Positions 11,066 through 22,949 of a DNA stretch of 64,000 bases are shown here, piece by piece. The DNA is from Delphinus delphis. Taxonomy: Eukaryota; Chordata; Mammalia; Artiodactyla; Delphinidae. Both the position numbers and the translations under genes were made by a program. The stretch spans positions 98,618,957 through 98,682,956 of the forward strand of contig NC_082689.1 of assembly GCF_949987515.2 (NCBI RefSeq), in the 5' to 3' direction. Below the pieces are notes generated by a model. The model was not told the DNA's origin and did not search any database. It worked only from the letters and a program-made list of their open reading frames with translations. The first letter of the stretch is position 1. The number at the start of each line of letters is the position of its first letter.

Positions 11066-11653
11066 CTCTGCTCTCTGCCTGAGGTAGTTCCACAGAGATA
11101 AACCATAACCACCACCTCTCCATATGGAGAAGACTAGGGGGTTGAGAGGCCATTAGAGAATACCAGGAAAAGGGGGCCATGCCCCACCCTCATCCTTTTG
11201 GGTGCCCTGGACTCTCTCTTCCAGAATCCCTTCAACGTCCCCACTGCTGGGCTGGGGAAGCGTGTGGAGCAAGCCCCAGTTAACCTAGGCGTATTCTCCC
11301 AGCAAAGGGTTCAGTACGAATCCTAATCTCTGTATGTTTTACATTTACTTACAGCTCAGCAGCTCCTGCAAAGTCTACTTGTGCTTTGACCATAGGGGCG
11401 AGAATGAAGAAATACGTAATTACCCCTGAGTCGCCCACTTAGCCCTAGACTGACAATGAAAGTCACAGCTTAACTCCCTCAGGAGAGGAAAGATGGTACC
11501 CAAGCTAACACAGGACCAGCTTCTTACACCTGGCCCGGGACAGAGGGCTGCATTTGGGTCTGAGGGCTGAAGACGAGTTAAAACAATAAGCCACACGCCA
11601 CAAGACGTCAAGAGTTCGTGTGCTCTGTAATAAGCACACAGCACAGTATTTCA

Positions 11654-11694
11654 GTGTATTCATATGTATGTATTCATATGTATTCATATGTATG
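11654..11694. repeat. Short tandem repeat (TATGTATTCA-type)
   Basis: 'TTCATATGTA' is repeated three to four times with slight variation directly 5' of a MIR. Confidence 0.8.
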
Positions 11695-11905
11695 GAGTCT
11701 GGAGCCAGACAGCTTGGGTGTGAGTCACCATTTGCTCGAACTGCTATATCTCAGTTTCCTCATCTGTAAAATGGAGATGCTATTAGTAACGGTACCTGCC
11801 TCATAGAGTGGTTGGGAGGATTAAACAGCTAACACTAAGAAATGATTGGTTAATGATGCCTGGCACATAGAACAGCACTAAATAAGTGTTTGCTGTTATT
11901 TGCAA
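11692..11905 (+). mobile_element. MIR SINE
   Basis: Nearly complete forward MIR: 'AGTCTGGAGCCAGACAGC', 'TCAGTTTCCTCATCTGTAAA', 'ACCTGCCTCATAGAG', 'GCCTGGCACATAGAACAGC' and 'AAATAAGTGTTTGCTGTTAT'. Confidence 0.92.
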
Positions 11906-12059
11906 ATGGCCTCTGACCCTAACATGGATACTTCAGGAGAAATTAATCCCCACCACCCCCTACAAATAACACTGCTCTGGTTGGCCAACAAGCTTGTCAG
12001 AGCCCTCCTTCAGCACTTCCGGTTGTGACTCGTGAATTCTGCTTACAGGAATACAGACC

Positions 12060-12480
12060 CTTACCAACCGTCTCCAGAATTTTAAAAACCGTCTTATCAT
12101 TTTTGTTTAGAATATCATACAGAACTGATTTAAGTTGAAAATATCTCATTCAGATCAGTATAATGTGAAAGAATGAGTTCTAAATTTTATCTTTAACTGT
12201 ATTTAATAATATTCATAATATGTAGTCAAATTTGTACTTATTTCCATTTACCAAGTGATGCACACAGTTTAATTTACTCTAGATTAATTACGTAAGAAAA
12301 ATGTGATTTGGTGACAATAAATTCCCAAGTGTTGTAATAATCAGGTTTGGTTTGGGGACTGAACATACATGAAAATGTGTTGCCACATCTGAAACAGACA
12401 AACCCTGCTTTCACGACGGGACGAGGGGAATTCTTGCAACATGCACCTTAAAATTAAGCTCATTAATTTTTGTGTTTTCC
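12060..12480. promoter_or_regulatory. Candidate conserved AT-rich non-coding element
   Basis: A repeat-free, very AT-rich segment with 'AGATTAATTACGTAAG', 'CTCATTAATTTTTGTG' and several Pou/homeobox-like AT cores. No reading frame. Conservation has not been tested. Confidence 0.2.
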
Positions 12481-13299
12481 TTTTAGATGATGAGATAAAG
12501 GAGGCTTATTTTTTAGGGTTTTTTTTTTTATAAAGAATTTCTGCAAAAACACATTCTGAACTCTTTATTTTAAATAAATGAAAAGCCAAATGGATACCAT
12601 CATCTCTCTATTTTCTCCATTTAACAATGGCTTTTGGAGTTCAGGAGCTACCCTGCTGCACGGGGTACACATAGTGAGCAAATGAACCTAATGTGCGATC
12701 AGATAAAATCGTCCTGAGACACATTTGAAGAGTCATTGTCATGTTTATGCCCCCTCATTTATTTCACATCTTTCTACATCAATGTTCCTTATCCATTTCA
12801 CCAAATCTACTGCGGTAGTAAAGAAAAGAAAACCAAGAACAGAAAGACTTTGACACTGTAGGACAGTCAAAGCCACCACAGCAGCTAACGCGCAAGGCGT
12901 CAGAATTCAAGGAAGCTGTCAGGGCTATGTGTACACGCGGCACGACTAAGCAGCTTGACCACGAGCCCATTTGATCCACACCAATGGCCCCTGGGGCCTC
13001 TCAGTCATAGCTGGGGAACATAGAGATTTTCAGTAAATGAAGTTACTGGTTGGGAAGTAACCTCTCTCCTGCCCCTCCTGGGGGCCGCCCCTCGCACTCG
13101 TGGCGAACAGCCTCCTGGGAGCCTCTTCCACCACCCACCCACAGGCCTCTCTCCTCAGAGCTCTGCCCTGCATTTTCCATCCAGATGCTTCAGGACCTGC
13201 GCAGGTGTCTGCAGACAGGTGAGACAAGGTGGGCCTGGGGTCGACTGTCGGAGCCAAAGGGGACGGAGTCAGAGAGGGACCTATGATGACACGGCACCT

Positions 13300-13440
13300 G
13301 CCACCCACACAGTGCCAGCACCCCCACAGCTTTCTTCAAGACCTTGCGTGGGCCAGTTGTGGGAGGTAGGGATCCTTATGCCTCATCAAAGACGAAAAAC
13401 CTGAGAGTCAGAGCCATTAAGGGAGTTGCTCAAGGCCGTG
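13300..13440 (-). mobile_element. MIR SINE fragment
   Basis: Diverged reverse MIR: 'CAGTGCCAGCACC', 'TATGCCTCATCAAAGACGAAAAACCTGAGAGTCAGAG' and 'TTGCTCAAGGCCG'. Confidence 0.5.
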
Positions 13441-13475
13441 ACGATCCAAAATTTTGTTTCCAAAGAATTATGAGG

Positions 13476-13821
13476 GGGACTTCCCTGGTGGTGCAGTGGT
13501 TAAGAATCCGCCTGGCAATGCAGGGGACACGGGTTCGAGCCCTGGTCCGGGAAGATCCCACATGCCACGGGGCAGCTAAGCCCGTGCGCCACAACTACCG
13601 AGCCTGCACTCTAGGGCCCGCTCGCCACAACTACTGAGCCCCCTAGCCACAACTACTGAAGCTCGTGTGCCTAGAGCCCGTGCTCTGCAACAAGAGAAGC
13701 CACCGCAATGAGAAGCCCGTGCACCGCAACCAAGAGCAGCCCCCGCTCGCCACAACTAGAGAAAGCCCGTGCACAGCAACGAAGACCCAACGCAGCTAAA
13801 AATAAAAATAATTTTTTAAAA
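13476..13821 (+). mobile_element. CHR-1 type SINE, long form
   Basis: Starts 'GGGACTTCCCTGGTGGTGCAG', has an intact B box (GGTTCGAGCCC), then three 'GCCACAACTACYGA' modules, a CGCAACCAAGAGC segment and a '...CCAACGCAGCTAAAAATAAAAATAA' tail. Flanked by AAAGAATTATGAGG at 13462-13475 and 13822-13835, a perfect 14-bp duplication. Confidence 0.96.
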
Positions 13822-14019
13822 AAAGAATTATGAGGAATGAAAACATAGTTACAATGTAATATAAGTAAACTTCTTCAGATACTATTATAAGTGCATCCCC
13901 ATGTCTGAATCTGCTCGGCTCCTGAGTTCAGACAGTCAGCAGTCGGCAGGGGACACGTGTGGCTGTGACTGTATGTACCCACACACAGAGGTATGTACGT
14001 GTGCATGCACGCATGAGTG

Positions 14020-14042
14020 TGTTTGTGTGTGTGTGTGTGTGA
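14020..14042. repeat. (TG)n microsatellite
   Basis: About 10 TG units after a degenerate TG/CA-rich lead-in from 13970. Confidence 0.85.
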
Positions 14043-14049
14043 TGTTTGG

Positions 14050-15220
14050 GATTCTAGTTGGCGTTGATTTTAGATGGAAAAATACCAAGTTTTTCCAAGT
14101 GGCTATCTTTGAGTTACAGTAGAGGCAGCGTTTAGGAATTTTTTGCTCTGTGCATGTTTCCACTTTCCCTCTACTGCCCATATATTATTTTAACAATCAG
14201 AAAGTTCGGGGGTTTTTTGTAAATCTAGGCAACACATATTAAGCTGCTTGTTACCGACTCATCACAGCAGGGACAGAAACAGCCTGCCTCCTGGGCTGTC
14301 AGGTGGAGGCCTGGTGGTGAGGGCACGAATCATGCTGGGGAGAAGATGGGGTGATCTGGCAAGACTGGGGAAACAGTTCCTTCTGCTTTCCCATCTCTCT
14401 GCAGCTTCTGACTCCAGCCTCTGCACCGCACAGCTGGGTCACTCATTTCTGGGGAGCCCCTCCCTCCATGTCTGCATCCCCTCTCCTGGGAAACTGGGGA
14501 GCTTGTAAATTTAATGTGTAATCCAAGCACCCCGAACCCTGCACCCTAGGAGCTCTGGGTCCCCAGGCCCAAGGCATATGGACTGGCAGACAGTGGGAGC
14601 ATTTCTCTGTCCCAGGCTGTCTGTGACCCCATCCTCCTCCGCCAACATTTCTGTCTGTAAAATGGTGAACCCGGGGCCTCTCCTGGGCTTCCAGCCACTG
14701 ACAGCAGGTGAGAGCCCTGCATATGCTCATCACCCTCAGTGGCATATAAATATTTTTACTGCACTTAACAAGATGCTGCCCTTGGTCTCTGGGAAAAGCC
14801 CCTCTGGTTTGTGGGTTCCATTTAAATGTGTAGAAACGTTTGCTGTCCAAACGGATGGCTTCCTGTCTTCGCAGGGGAAATCTGCATCTTTTCATTAGGT
14901 AACCTGCTAGAACACTGAACGTTCAGCCTCCGATTTTCAGAGGGCAGCCCTTCTACTCACCCACCTGACCAGGGCTGCTCAGGAAAGACCTCAGAAGCAG
15001 AAGTCTGTGTTTAGCCAGGAGGCACAGCGTGAGGGCTGGATATAGGGCCCAGGGAGAAAGAGATGCTGAGAGTCTTCTGCAGACTGTGACAAGCCTCTGG
15101 AGTTAGACTGTGTCGGATGATCAAGAGCTTGGCTGGCCTTTGCCCCAGCCTCCTGAGAGAGAGCCTCTATAGCCTTGGAAACCCCCTGAGTAACAGCAGT
15201 GTCCTTGTTATTCAAGGTGG
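14050..15220. other. Unique stretch, moderately GC-rich at 14.3-14.7 kb
   Basis: No repeat recognised. Open frames on both strands (for example 14443-14895 minus) lack family motifs and initiator context. No paired splice sites with sustained open frames were found. Confidence 0.35.
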
Positions 15221-15224
15221 GTCC

Positions 15225-15812
15225 CTCGGACCACACCTGAGTTTATGCTAATGAGACGGCTCCTGCTGGGCCCCTAGGTAGTTTCAGGATGGGGCTGGCC
15301 AAGCCAGAAAGACCAACCACTACGTGATTAGTGGCTTAGAGCTGAGTGATGTCAGACTGGAGGGCACTAGAGATTGAATTAAAGTCACAGACAATGATTC
15401 AACCAATTGTGTTTGCATAATGAAACCCCAGCAAAAACTCTGGACACCAACGCTCAGTAGAGCCACCTAGTTAATTGTGCTGGAAGGGTGACAAAAAGCT
15501 TCATGTTGGGGGCCCTCTCAGACCCTATGTAGCTCTTCTTTTCTCTGGTCCTGATTTGCATCCTTTATAATAATAAAACCATACGCATAAGGATAGTGCT
15601 TTCCTGAGTTTTGTGAATTGCTCTGCAAATTATAGATTCTAAGGGGGTCATGGGAATGCCCAAATTTATAGCCAACTGGTCAGAGATACAGATGGCCTGG
15701 GGACCCCCTAAGCTTGTAGCTTGTGTCTGAAGTGAGAGCAAGCTTGTGGGAGACTATTCCCTTCACCTGTGAAATGTGACCTAATTCCAGGTGGTTAGTG
15801 TCAGAATTGCGT
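15225..15812 (+). mobile_element. ERV-L type LTR (MLT2-like)
   Basis: The sequence matches the ERV-L LTR layout: a mid-section with 'TAATGAAACCCCAGCAAAAACTCT', an 'AATAATAAAACC' polyadenylation region near 15569, 'CCTGAGTTTTGTGAATTGCTCT', 'AGGGGGTCATGGGAATGCCC', and a 3' end 'AGGTGGTTAGTGTCAGAATTG'. The last part fits the LTR end plus a primer-binding-site start of ERV-L elements. No internal viral genes follow, so it behaves as a solo LTR. Confidence 0.75.
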
Positions 15813-15829
15813 TGCAGGCTGCTGGAGCT

Positions 15830-16860
15830 CAAACCCTGACCCTGGGGCTTTCCTGCTGTGCCATCTACTATCCTTTCCAGTCCTCGTTACCTACATCTAA
15901 ATCAGTTAAGGGAGAAAGCACACGTAGAATGCTCAGAGCTGAACGGACAGCAGTAAGCGCTCATACACATTATCTATCATCACTGAGACCTACACCCTGC
16001 CAGGGAGAATGACAGGGACTTACGTCCTTATCTTTCTCTAGCTAAAGACCTCCTCTGTCTCTTCTAAGGTCTTTACCCAATATAGAATATTCTGGTCTGC
16101 CCCACACCTTTTCACATTTTGCTGAGCTCTGCCTAATATTATTCCTTAACGATTCATTCGTATCTCATGTCTATATATAAATAAAGTTGCTTCCTATTTA
16201 CATACCGATTTATTAGCCTATCCCATGGTAACAGCTGGACAGTATTTCACCAAAATTGGAGAGGTGATCTGCAGTGATCTCACTCCAAATATAGGCTAGG
16301 CAAGGTACAAGAAGTTTGCTTTGGGGGACCCTTGGAGCATTTCAGTTGTTCACCTTTTATACCAAGAAAAACATTAAACATTTCAACAAACGAATTTGCT
16401 ACATATATATATTTAAAACTGTACTAGAATTTAGTGGCTGTGATAGGGAGTCACCAAATGTTCATTAATTCTTTCAAGTCATTGCTTTAATTCTATTGTA
16501 TGTGAGAAGACAAAGAAAACAAATGCCACACAAAATGGCCTTATCAGAGGGGCACCCACCAGAAGAGGGTTTCAGAGCTAGATGGGATAACCAGTCTTTC
16601 TTGAGGGCTTCAAGCCCAAGGAGTACTTGAGCACCCAAAAGACAGGCAGTCGCCACCCTGAGCTTCAGGAACAGGGGTCCAAGCGGGCGAGTGCCCACCA
16701 GCTGGGAGTGGTTTGCTCTTTCTTTCACAGGTAATGGAAAACAAAATTCCACTGAGGGACATTCTGCTGCCAATCAGGAGGCACATGAAATGCACAGTGA
16801 GATGCCACGGCAGAGGAAAAAATGATAGTTTTAAATATGCCATTGCTAAAGCATCACACA
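15830..16860. other. Unique AT-rich stretch
   Basis: No repeat named with confidence. A 'TAAGCGCTCATACACATTATCTATCATCAC' piece at 15953-15982 resembles a MIR 3' end but is too short to call. The frame at 16474-16773 (minus) is a chance reading. Confidence 0.35.
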
Positions 16861-16882
16861 TCAGTTTGATGTTAAAAATTGG

Positions 16883-17088
16883 GGGCTTCCCTGGTGGCGC
16901 AGTGGTTGAGAGTCCGCCTGCCAATGCAGGGGACGCGGGTTCGTGCCCCGGTCTGGGAAGATCCCACATGCCGCGGAGCGGCTGGGCCCGTGAGCCATGG
17001 CCGCTGAGCCTGCGCGTCCGGAGCCTGTGCTCCGCAACGAGAGAGGCCACAACAGTGAGAGGCCTGCGTACCGCAAAAAAAAAAAAAA
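16883..17088 (+). mobile_element. CHR-2 SINE
   Basis: Full-length copy with A-tail. It is flanked by a short AAAAATTGG duplication (16874-16882 and 17084-17092). Long open frames on both strands here are SINE translations. Confidence 0.95.
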
Positions 17089-17663
17089 TTGGATACAACT
17101 GTCACCTGTAATTGAAGAGTCAGCTTAAGTGATGCTGCTCCAATGATAAGGTCAGGTTGGAGCCTATTTCAGGGACCTAGAATGTAGGTTGTCTTCCAGG
17201 TACCAGCTGTGCATTTCAACAGGGTGTAGTCTAGAGGAATCTTTATTAATATATTCCCTGGACACTGCTGAGCCCTTCAAACTACTCCCTTCTCTTTCAG
17301 ACATTTCAGAGAATACCTGTTTCTATACAGCCATTGGTAAGTCATTAGGGCAGACACTGCAAACGCACGGGTTACGATTTGTTTGAGCTGCTTCTTACTT
17401 GGGCAGCTTCAGTATGAGAGGCAATAGGAATTGATTCATATGCGCTCCAGACCGCGGCATACTAAGTAGAGTGTCAGAGCCTTCTTCCAAAGTGGGAAAT
17501 AATTATGACTTCATTACATATGACGATCACATAAACGTCCTAAAAGAGTTCAACATTCATCTTTTTACTGTTTGCATAATGATGTATGGGCAAGAAAGGT
17601 AACATGTAGATTCCAGAAAAGGATCCTGTGCTTTCAATTGGGGCTAGTTGAAGAAGAGCTGTG

Positions 17664-18415
17664 TTTCACCTTTCAGAATGGCTATCGTCAAAAAGTCTAC
17701 AAATACCAAATGCTGGCGAGGGTATAGAGAAAAGGGAACCCTCCTACACTGTTGGTGGGAATGTAAATTGGTGTAGCCACTGTGCAAAACAGTATGGAGG
17801 TTCCTCAAAAAACTAAAAATAGAACCACTATATGACCCAGCAATTCCACTCTTGAGTATATATCCAAAAACAACCAAAAACACTCATTCAAAAAGATACA
17901 TGCACCCCAGTGTTCATAGCAGCACTATTTACAACTGCCAAGACATGGAAACAACCTAAGTGACCATCAACAGATGAATGAGTAAAGAAGATGTAACATA
18001 TATATATATTTATATTTATATTTATATCATGGACTACTACTCATCCATAGAAAGAACAAAATTTTGCCATTGGCAGCAACATGGATGGACTTGGAGGGCA
18101 TTATGCTAAGTGAAATAAGTCAGACAGAGAAAGATAAATGCTGAATGATATCACTTATATGTGGAATCTAAAAAATACAACAAACTAGTGAGTATAACGT
18201 AACAGAAGCCGACTCGCAGATACAGAGAACAAACTGGTGGTTACGGGGTGGGGGGCAATATAGGGGTGGGAGAGTATGAGGCACAAACTATTAGGTATAA
18301 AATAAGCTATAAGGATATATTTACAACATGGGGATTGTAGCCAATATTTTGTAATAACTGTAAATTGAAAGTAACCTTTAAACATTGTATAAAAATAAAA
18401 CATTTTTTTAGAAAA
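17664..18415 (+). mobile_element. L1 3' end, 5' truncated
   Basis: Carries the ORF2 C-terminal region ('TCAGAATGGCTATCG', 'CAGTATGGAGGTTCCTCAAAAAACT', 'GATACATGCACCCC', 'GCAACATGGATGGACTTGGAGGG') with frameshifts and stops, then a 3' UTR and an AATAAAA tail. It is flanked by AGAAGAGCTGTGTTT (from about 17652) and AGAAGAGTCGTGTTT (to about 18430), a 15-bp duplication with a two-base difference. Confidence 0.92.
18000..18036. repeat. AT-rich low-complexity tract inside L1
   Basis: 'ATATATATATTTATATTTATATTTATATC', an expansion of (TATATT)n type within the L1 ORF2 end. Confidence 0.85.
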
Positions 18416-18740
18416 AGAAGAGTCGTGTTTGAAGGTGGCAGTAGTCACATGAGTTCTTAAAATTTTCTTCCAGTTGTCCACACCTTTTTCCTTTGGCCTC
18501 TCCTACCTGGCAACAACCCACTCCTTCTCTCACATTCAGCCTACAAAGAACAAGCAGGGTCGCTGAGTAAAGAGGGAAGAGAAAGACCTCAGAGGAAAGA
18601 AGGGGAGGAAGACCCATGACAGCCTCAAGAAAATCATGAAAAATGTCCAATTGCTTAACGATGGCCATTTTAGGAGGCAAATATTGGTTATTTGGAATTC
18701 ATATGCAAATGAGATGTTGACCCTGTGATGATGACACTCA

Positions 18741-18822
18741 ATGTGTGTGTACATATATGTATGTGTATACATATATACATACGTGTAGACACACACACTC
18801 ACACACATATATACACACACAG
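18741..18822. repeat. Alternating purine-pyrimidine tract
   Basis: TGTGTGTG, then ACATATATGTATGTGTATACATATATACATACGTG-type steps, then ACACACAC/ATATATACACACAC. About 80 bp of nearly unbroken alternation with dyad symmetry (TG-rich left, CA-rich right). Such tracts can adopt Z-DNA or cruciform structure. Confidence 0.85.
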
Positions 18823-19029
18823 GTCTCTCTCCATCCAACCACTCATACATCAGGATGGGTTCCTCTGGAACATCTCAGCAGTGATCACTGGCTTGTAAGA
18901 CCAGCTCTGAAAGACATACATGAATAAGGACATCACCGGATAATTGTTCCTGTCAGGAGAGCAAATTTCCACCACGCCTGCATAAAAATGAAAGTAAAAC
19001 TCAGAAACCAAACAGATATTTTAGAAATC

Positions 19030-20900
19030 GGTGGAAATCAGCCCTTTCCCTCCTGCCTTCAACGTCCCCTCGTGCTATTCCACACCCTACGAGGCTGGGA
19101 ATGACTCACGGCCCCCACGGAGCCATCAGAGCGCCCTAATCCAATTCATCAGGACTACTAACGACTCCTGGCACGGGCATGCAGGCCATATTGCTGAGAT
19201 TCCAGGAGGCTGGCAGCCCAGCCACACCGGGCAAAGTGTAGTTGATGAGAACTTACATCAAATTTGCACACATTTGCACAGCATGTCAGAAATACTTCTA
19301 ATCTCAAACAGACGGGGCAAGTGGAGAGAAAGCAAAAAGGGTTTGTTGGAGATGACTGAGCTTGGAGAAGGCCCAAAATCTCCTCTCTAGATGACATCTG
19401 GCCTTCTGTTTTAATTGCCTTGCTGGTGATCATTAATAAAATGACCACTAGCTTATCTTTCAGGCAGCTGCCTTTGTTTTAAGGTAACTCATTTTTTCTT
19501 TTTCTTTTCTCTCTTTTTTTTTTTTTTTCTGGACTGTGTGCTTCCTGCAGCAGCAAAGGGCATTCTGATTAATACATTTTCCTGCTGGAGGCTAATGCTG
19601 TCTTCATATGCCTGGTAAATAACAAGTAATCATGGGTTCTGCATAGGAAATTTACAACCTTGGAGTCTGATATGAACCTGTCCAGCAGGAGAGGTGGGTA
19701 GGCATGCTGAGCCAGGCTTTAACCCCTTGTTTTCTGAAATGAAAGGGCAGAAACCAAAATGTTTCAGTGCATGGGAGAAAGACAGGCAAAAGAGCATCAG
19801 GACTTGCACACCATCTGTACCTTCATAGAGCACTAATGGGGAATAATTACATTGCTCCGGCTGCCCAATGGCTGTGAACCTCTGGAAGTGAGTCTGGTCT
19901 CCCAGGCCTTCCCAGCGGCTGTTGTCTGGCACGGGCGAAAATGGAAAGTCCGAGGCTGAAATGGCTCATTAGAAGAATCTTGAAAAAGAGGGTGGCTCTT
20001 TGAATCTTAAAGGCAGTAATGAGTAACTCAGCAGACTATGCAGAGAAAGCCTTCCCTGGTCCCTAAATTAATTCTCAGTGAGAAGGGATGGAGGAGAAGC
20101 AAAGAGGAGAGAGGTGAGGACAGGAGGGGAAGAGAGAAGGGAGAGAAGAGAGAGAGAAAATACATACTGCAGCCAGATACTGATAAAACTTCCCCAAGAC
20201 CACTTCTCTGGAGGAACTCACTAGCTGCTCCTTGGCAGCAGGAATGTAAAACTGTCAAGAAGTTCCATTTACTACTGGCTGATGAGTCGGCAAGGAAGGT
20301 GTGCTCTGCACGCCTTAAGTAGAATTTCAATCCAGCCTGCCCTCTCCGCTGACACTGAGGTCTGCGAAGCAAGCGGATTGGAATGGGCAGGAACAAACAG
20401 GCTGCTTTTTAAAAGCTGGACCAGGAGACGCAGGTCAAGCAAACAAGGAAGAGAGGACAGGTCCTGTCCTGTTCTGACCCTGGCAGGGAGCCCCGCCCCA
20501 GGGGCTTCCAAATAGAGGTCACGATCTGACCTCTCCAGGCCATCGCAGTGCCCGTCCAGCTGGGGCCGTCTTCCTGGCACAGGTTGATTCAGATGTCCAG
20601 CCACCTGGACAGTGGCTACCGCCATCCTCAACTCCATCCTCAACCCTCTTGACAAATGTGAGGTTTATTTGCACTACTTGGATCCTATTCCTTCTTTAAG
20701 ACTGAATTTGTCCCAACTTTTCCATGGAGCATTCTAGAAGAATATGCCCCCCACAGCTGGTGACCTCTCCTTTCTGATACCCCTGTACCTCCTCACCGGA
20801 CCATTTATGGTGACCTCCTCCTCATGGCCCTGCTATATGAAAACCCAACAGAGCTGCGGATCACATCCCCTCCCACTGCCTATAACCTCAGCCTCTTCCC
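19030..20900. other. Unique stretch with polypyrimidine and polypurine tracts
   Basis: No repeat family named. 19390-19480 and 19530-19630 look repeat-free with 'TTAATTGCC' and 'GATCATTAATAAAATG' type motifs. 19485-19528 is T/C-rich. The polypurine tract is listed separately. Confidence 0.35.
20080..20162 (+). repeat. Polypurine (GA-rich) tract
   Basis: About 80 bases almost entirely A and G, with repeated GGAGA and GAGAGAG units ending in GAAAA. Low-complexity sequence with H-DNA (triplex) potential. Confidence 0.8.
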
Positions 20901-20935
20901 CATCTCACTCCTCTGCAGTCTCAAAAACTCATCCT

Positions 20936-21236
20936 GGGGCTTTCCTGGTGGTGCAGTGGTTGAGAATCAGCCTGCCAAAGCAGGGGACACGGGTTCGAGC
21001 CCTGGTCCGGGAAGATCCCACATGCCGCGGAGCAACTAAGCCTGTGCGCCACGACTACTGAGCCTGCGCTCTAGAGCCCGCGAGCCACAACTACTGAGCC
21101 CATGTGCCACAACTACTGAAGCCTGCGCACCTAGAGTCTGTGCTCCACAACAAGGGAAGCCACCGCAATGAGAAGCCTATGCACCGCAACGAAGACCCAA
21201 CGCAGCCAAAAATAATAAATAAATAAATTAAAAAAC
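20936..21236 (+). mobile_element. CHR-1 type SINE, shorter form
   Basis: Starts 'GGGCTTTCCTGGTGGTGCAG', has an intact B box (GGTTCGAGCCC) and three GCCAC(A/G)ACTACTGA modules, but lacks the later 'CGCTCGCCACAACTAGAGAAAG' module found in the copy at 13.5 kb. It ends with an AATAAATAAATAAATT tail. Flanked by AACTCATCCTG (about 20926-20936 and 21240-21250). Confidence 0.95.
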
Positions 21237-21464
21237 AACAACTCATCCTGCACAGCTTGCACTAGTGACCATCCCATCTTTCCCATTACTGATGTATACT
21301 GTCACTTTGTTTCAAAAGGCATTTGAAGCAACCTGGAAACATGCCTTCAAGATAAGAAAGTAAATATCAGGAAAGAAGGAAATCAGGGAATTAGAAAATA
21401 AAGTGAGGGAAAATCAGCTGAAGCTAGGGATGTGTTGAATGTATTCACACAAAAGCATGTGTCT

Positions 21465-21676
21465 GGGGCTTCCCTGGTGGCGCAGTGGTTGAGAGTCCGC
21501 CTGCCAATGCAGGGGACACGGGTTCGTGTTCCGGTCCGGGAAGATCCCACATGCCGCGGAGCGGCTGGGCCCGTGAGCCATGGCCGCTGAGCCTGCGCAT
21601 CTGGAGCCTGTGCTCCGCAGAGGGAGAGGCCACAACAGTGAGAGGCCCACGTACCGCAAAAAAAAAAAAAAAAAAA
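21465..21676 (+). mobile_element. CHR-2 SINE
   Basis: Full length with a long A-tail. The B box is altered (GGTTCGTGTTC). Flanked by AAAAGCATGTGTCTG (21451-21465) and AAAAACATGTGCCTG (about 21672-21686), 15 bp with two differences. Confidence 0.95.
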
Positions 21677-21689
21677 CATGTGCCTGAAT

Positions 21690-22600
21690 GGATGTCCTAT
21701 CATCTGCTAAAATGGGATGCAAATCTGACTTCATTTTCTAGTGACCAAAGAGAGAGAAATAATCAGAGGAAATCATGAAACAAGGCACAGTGTCTAGGTG
21801 ATGGAAACAATTCCCTTGCTCAGGGAAAATCATGCCTGGACTTAAGGCCTGAGGGAAACTTCTCCTCTGGCTCCCATCATTGGAGCCCTGTGTGATGGAG
21901 TAATAAGGTGAAGACAGGAATTAATGCCAACATAATACCTGGCATGACTTAGTGAAGGGGAAGCAGAAGGGAACAGACAGGAAAGATGCTTGCCTTCGTG
22001 GACCTTGGATTTTACTAGAAAACAGAGAGACAATTAGCGTGTTCATATCATCTTTGTTCAATTGACAGAGAGGGGGTATCTGAGATAGGATGCTCTGGGG
22101 CAGATCTTCAGAAGGGTACGAGGCATCAGCCAGGTAAAGACTTGGACCATTTCTGTAACATCCCCTGGTCTGGCCAAATCCGGAGAATCTAAAACCTGAT
22201 TCTGGGAAACCAAGTCTCTGAGGGCCCGCCCCTTGCCCCACCTCTTCAGGATGAAAGTTCTTGGAAGAGCTGCCCACCCGTACTCTCTCCACTCCCCCAC
22301 CTCCCAGCTGTTCCTCAGCCCCCTGTAACCTGCCTTCCCTGCCCTTCCCCAGGAGAAGCCACCCCAGCCACGCCCCCAGTGAAGCCACGTTGCCACCAGA
22401 AACACTTGCGGTCTTTATTTGATGGGAAGTGTTGGTGTATTTGTTACTGTTGATCATCCCCTATTTGAAATACCCTCTTCTGGCCTCTGGGATCCCTATT
22501 TGTGCCTGGTTTCCCTCCCCCCTCTTCAGGCATCAGTTCTATAGCCTCCTCTTCTTGAATCTGCTTCTTAAATATCAACCTGCCCTTGAATGTTGTCTTC
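21690..22600. other. Unique non-coding stretch
   Basis: No repeat recognised. A 178-codon frame on the minus strand (21921-22457) shows no domain, signal or family signature; its 22200-22400 part is C/T-rich on the plus strand, which favours chance open frames. Confidence 0.35.
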
Positions 22601-22949
22601 TCACTTCAGGTCCTCTCCCTGGTGAATGTGACACACCCAGTACCTCAAGTGACTCCCACGTCTGTATCTACTTGCACCCTGTACTGCTCCACTGATACTC
22701 AGGCCTATGAGGTCAAGGCACCCTCCACTCACCATGTTCAAATGTTACCATTCCAACCTCATTCTTCTCCCAAATTCCCTACAGGCATGTGACCACCATC
22801 TCCTTCACTCCCCAAATCAGAAACCTCAGGCTCATCCTTAACTCCTCCCCCTTACTCTTCCACATATCGAGTTGTATTGATTCTAGCGTCCATATATATC
22901 TCCTGTTTATTACTTTCTCTCCATCCCCACTGATGAAAATTAATTGTCA
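22600..22949 (+). mobile_element. L2 LINE, part 1 (split by MIR)
   Basis: Forward L2. 'CACCATCTCCTTCACTCCCC', 'CTCAGGCTCATCCTTAACTCC' and 'TACTTTCTCTCCATCCCCAC' match a diverged L2 ORF2 3' region. It continues at 23152. Confidence 0.6.

Noticed and set aside
21921..22457. 178-codon minus-strand frame
   Set aside because: Composition reflects the C/T-rich plus strand; an overlapping frame is equally open; no motifs.
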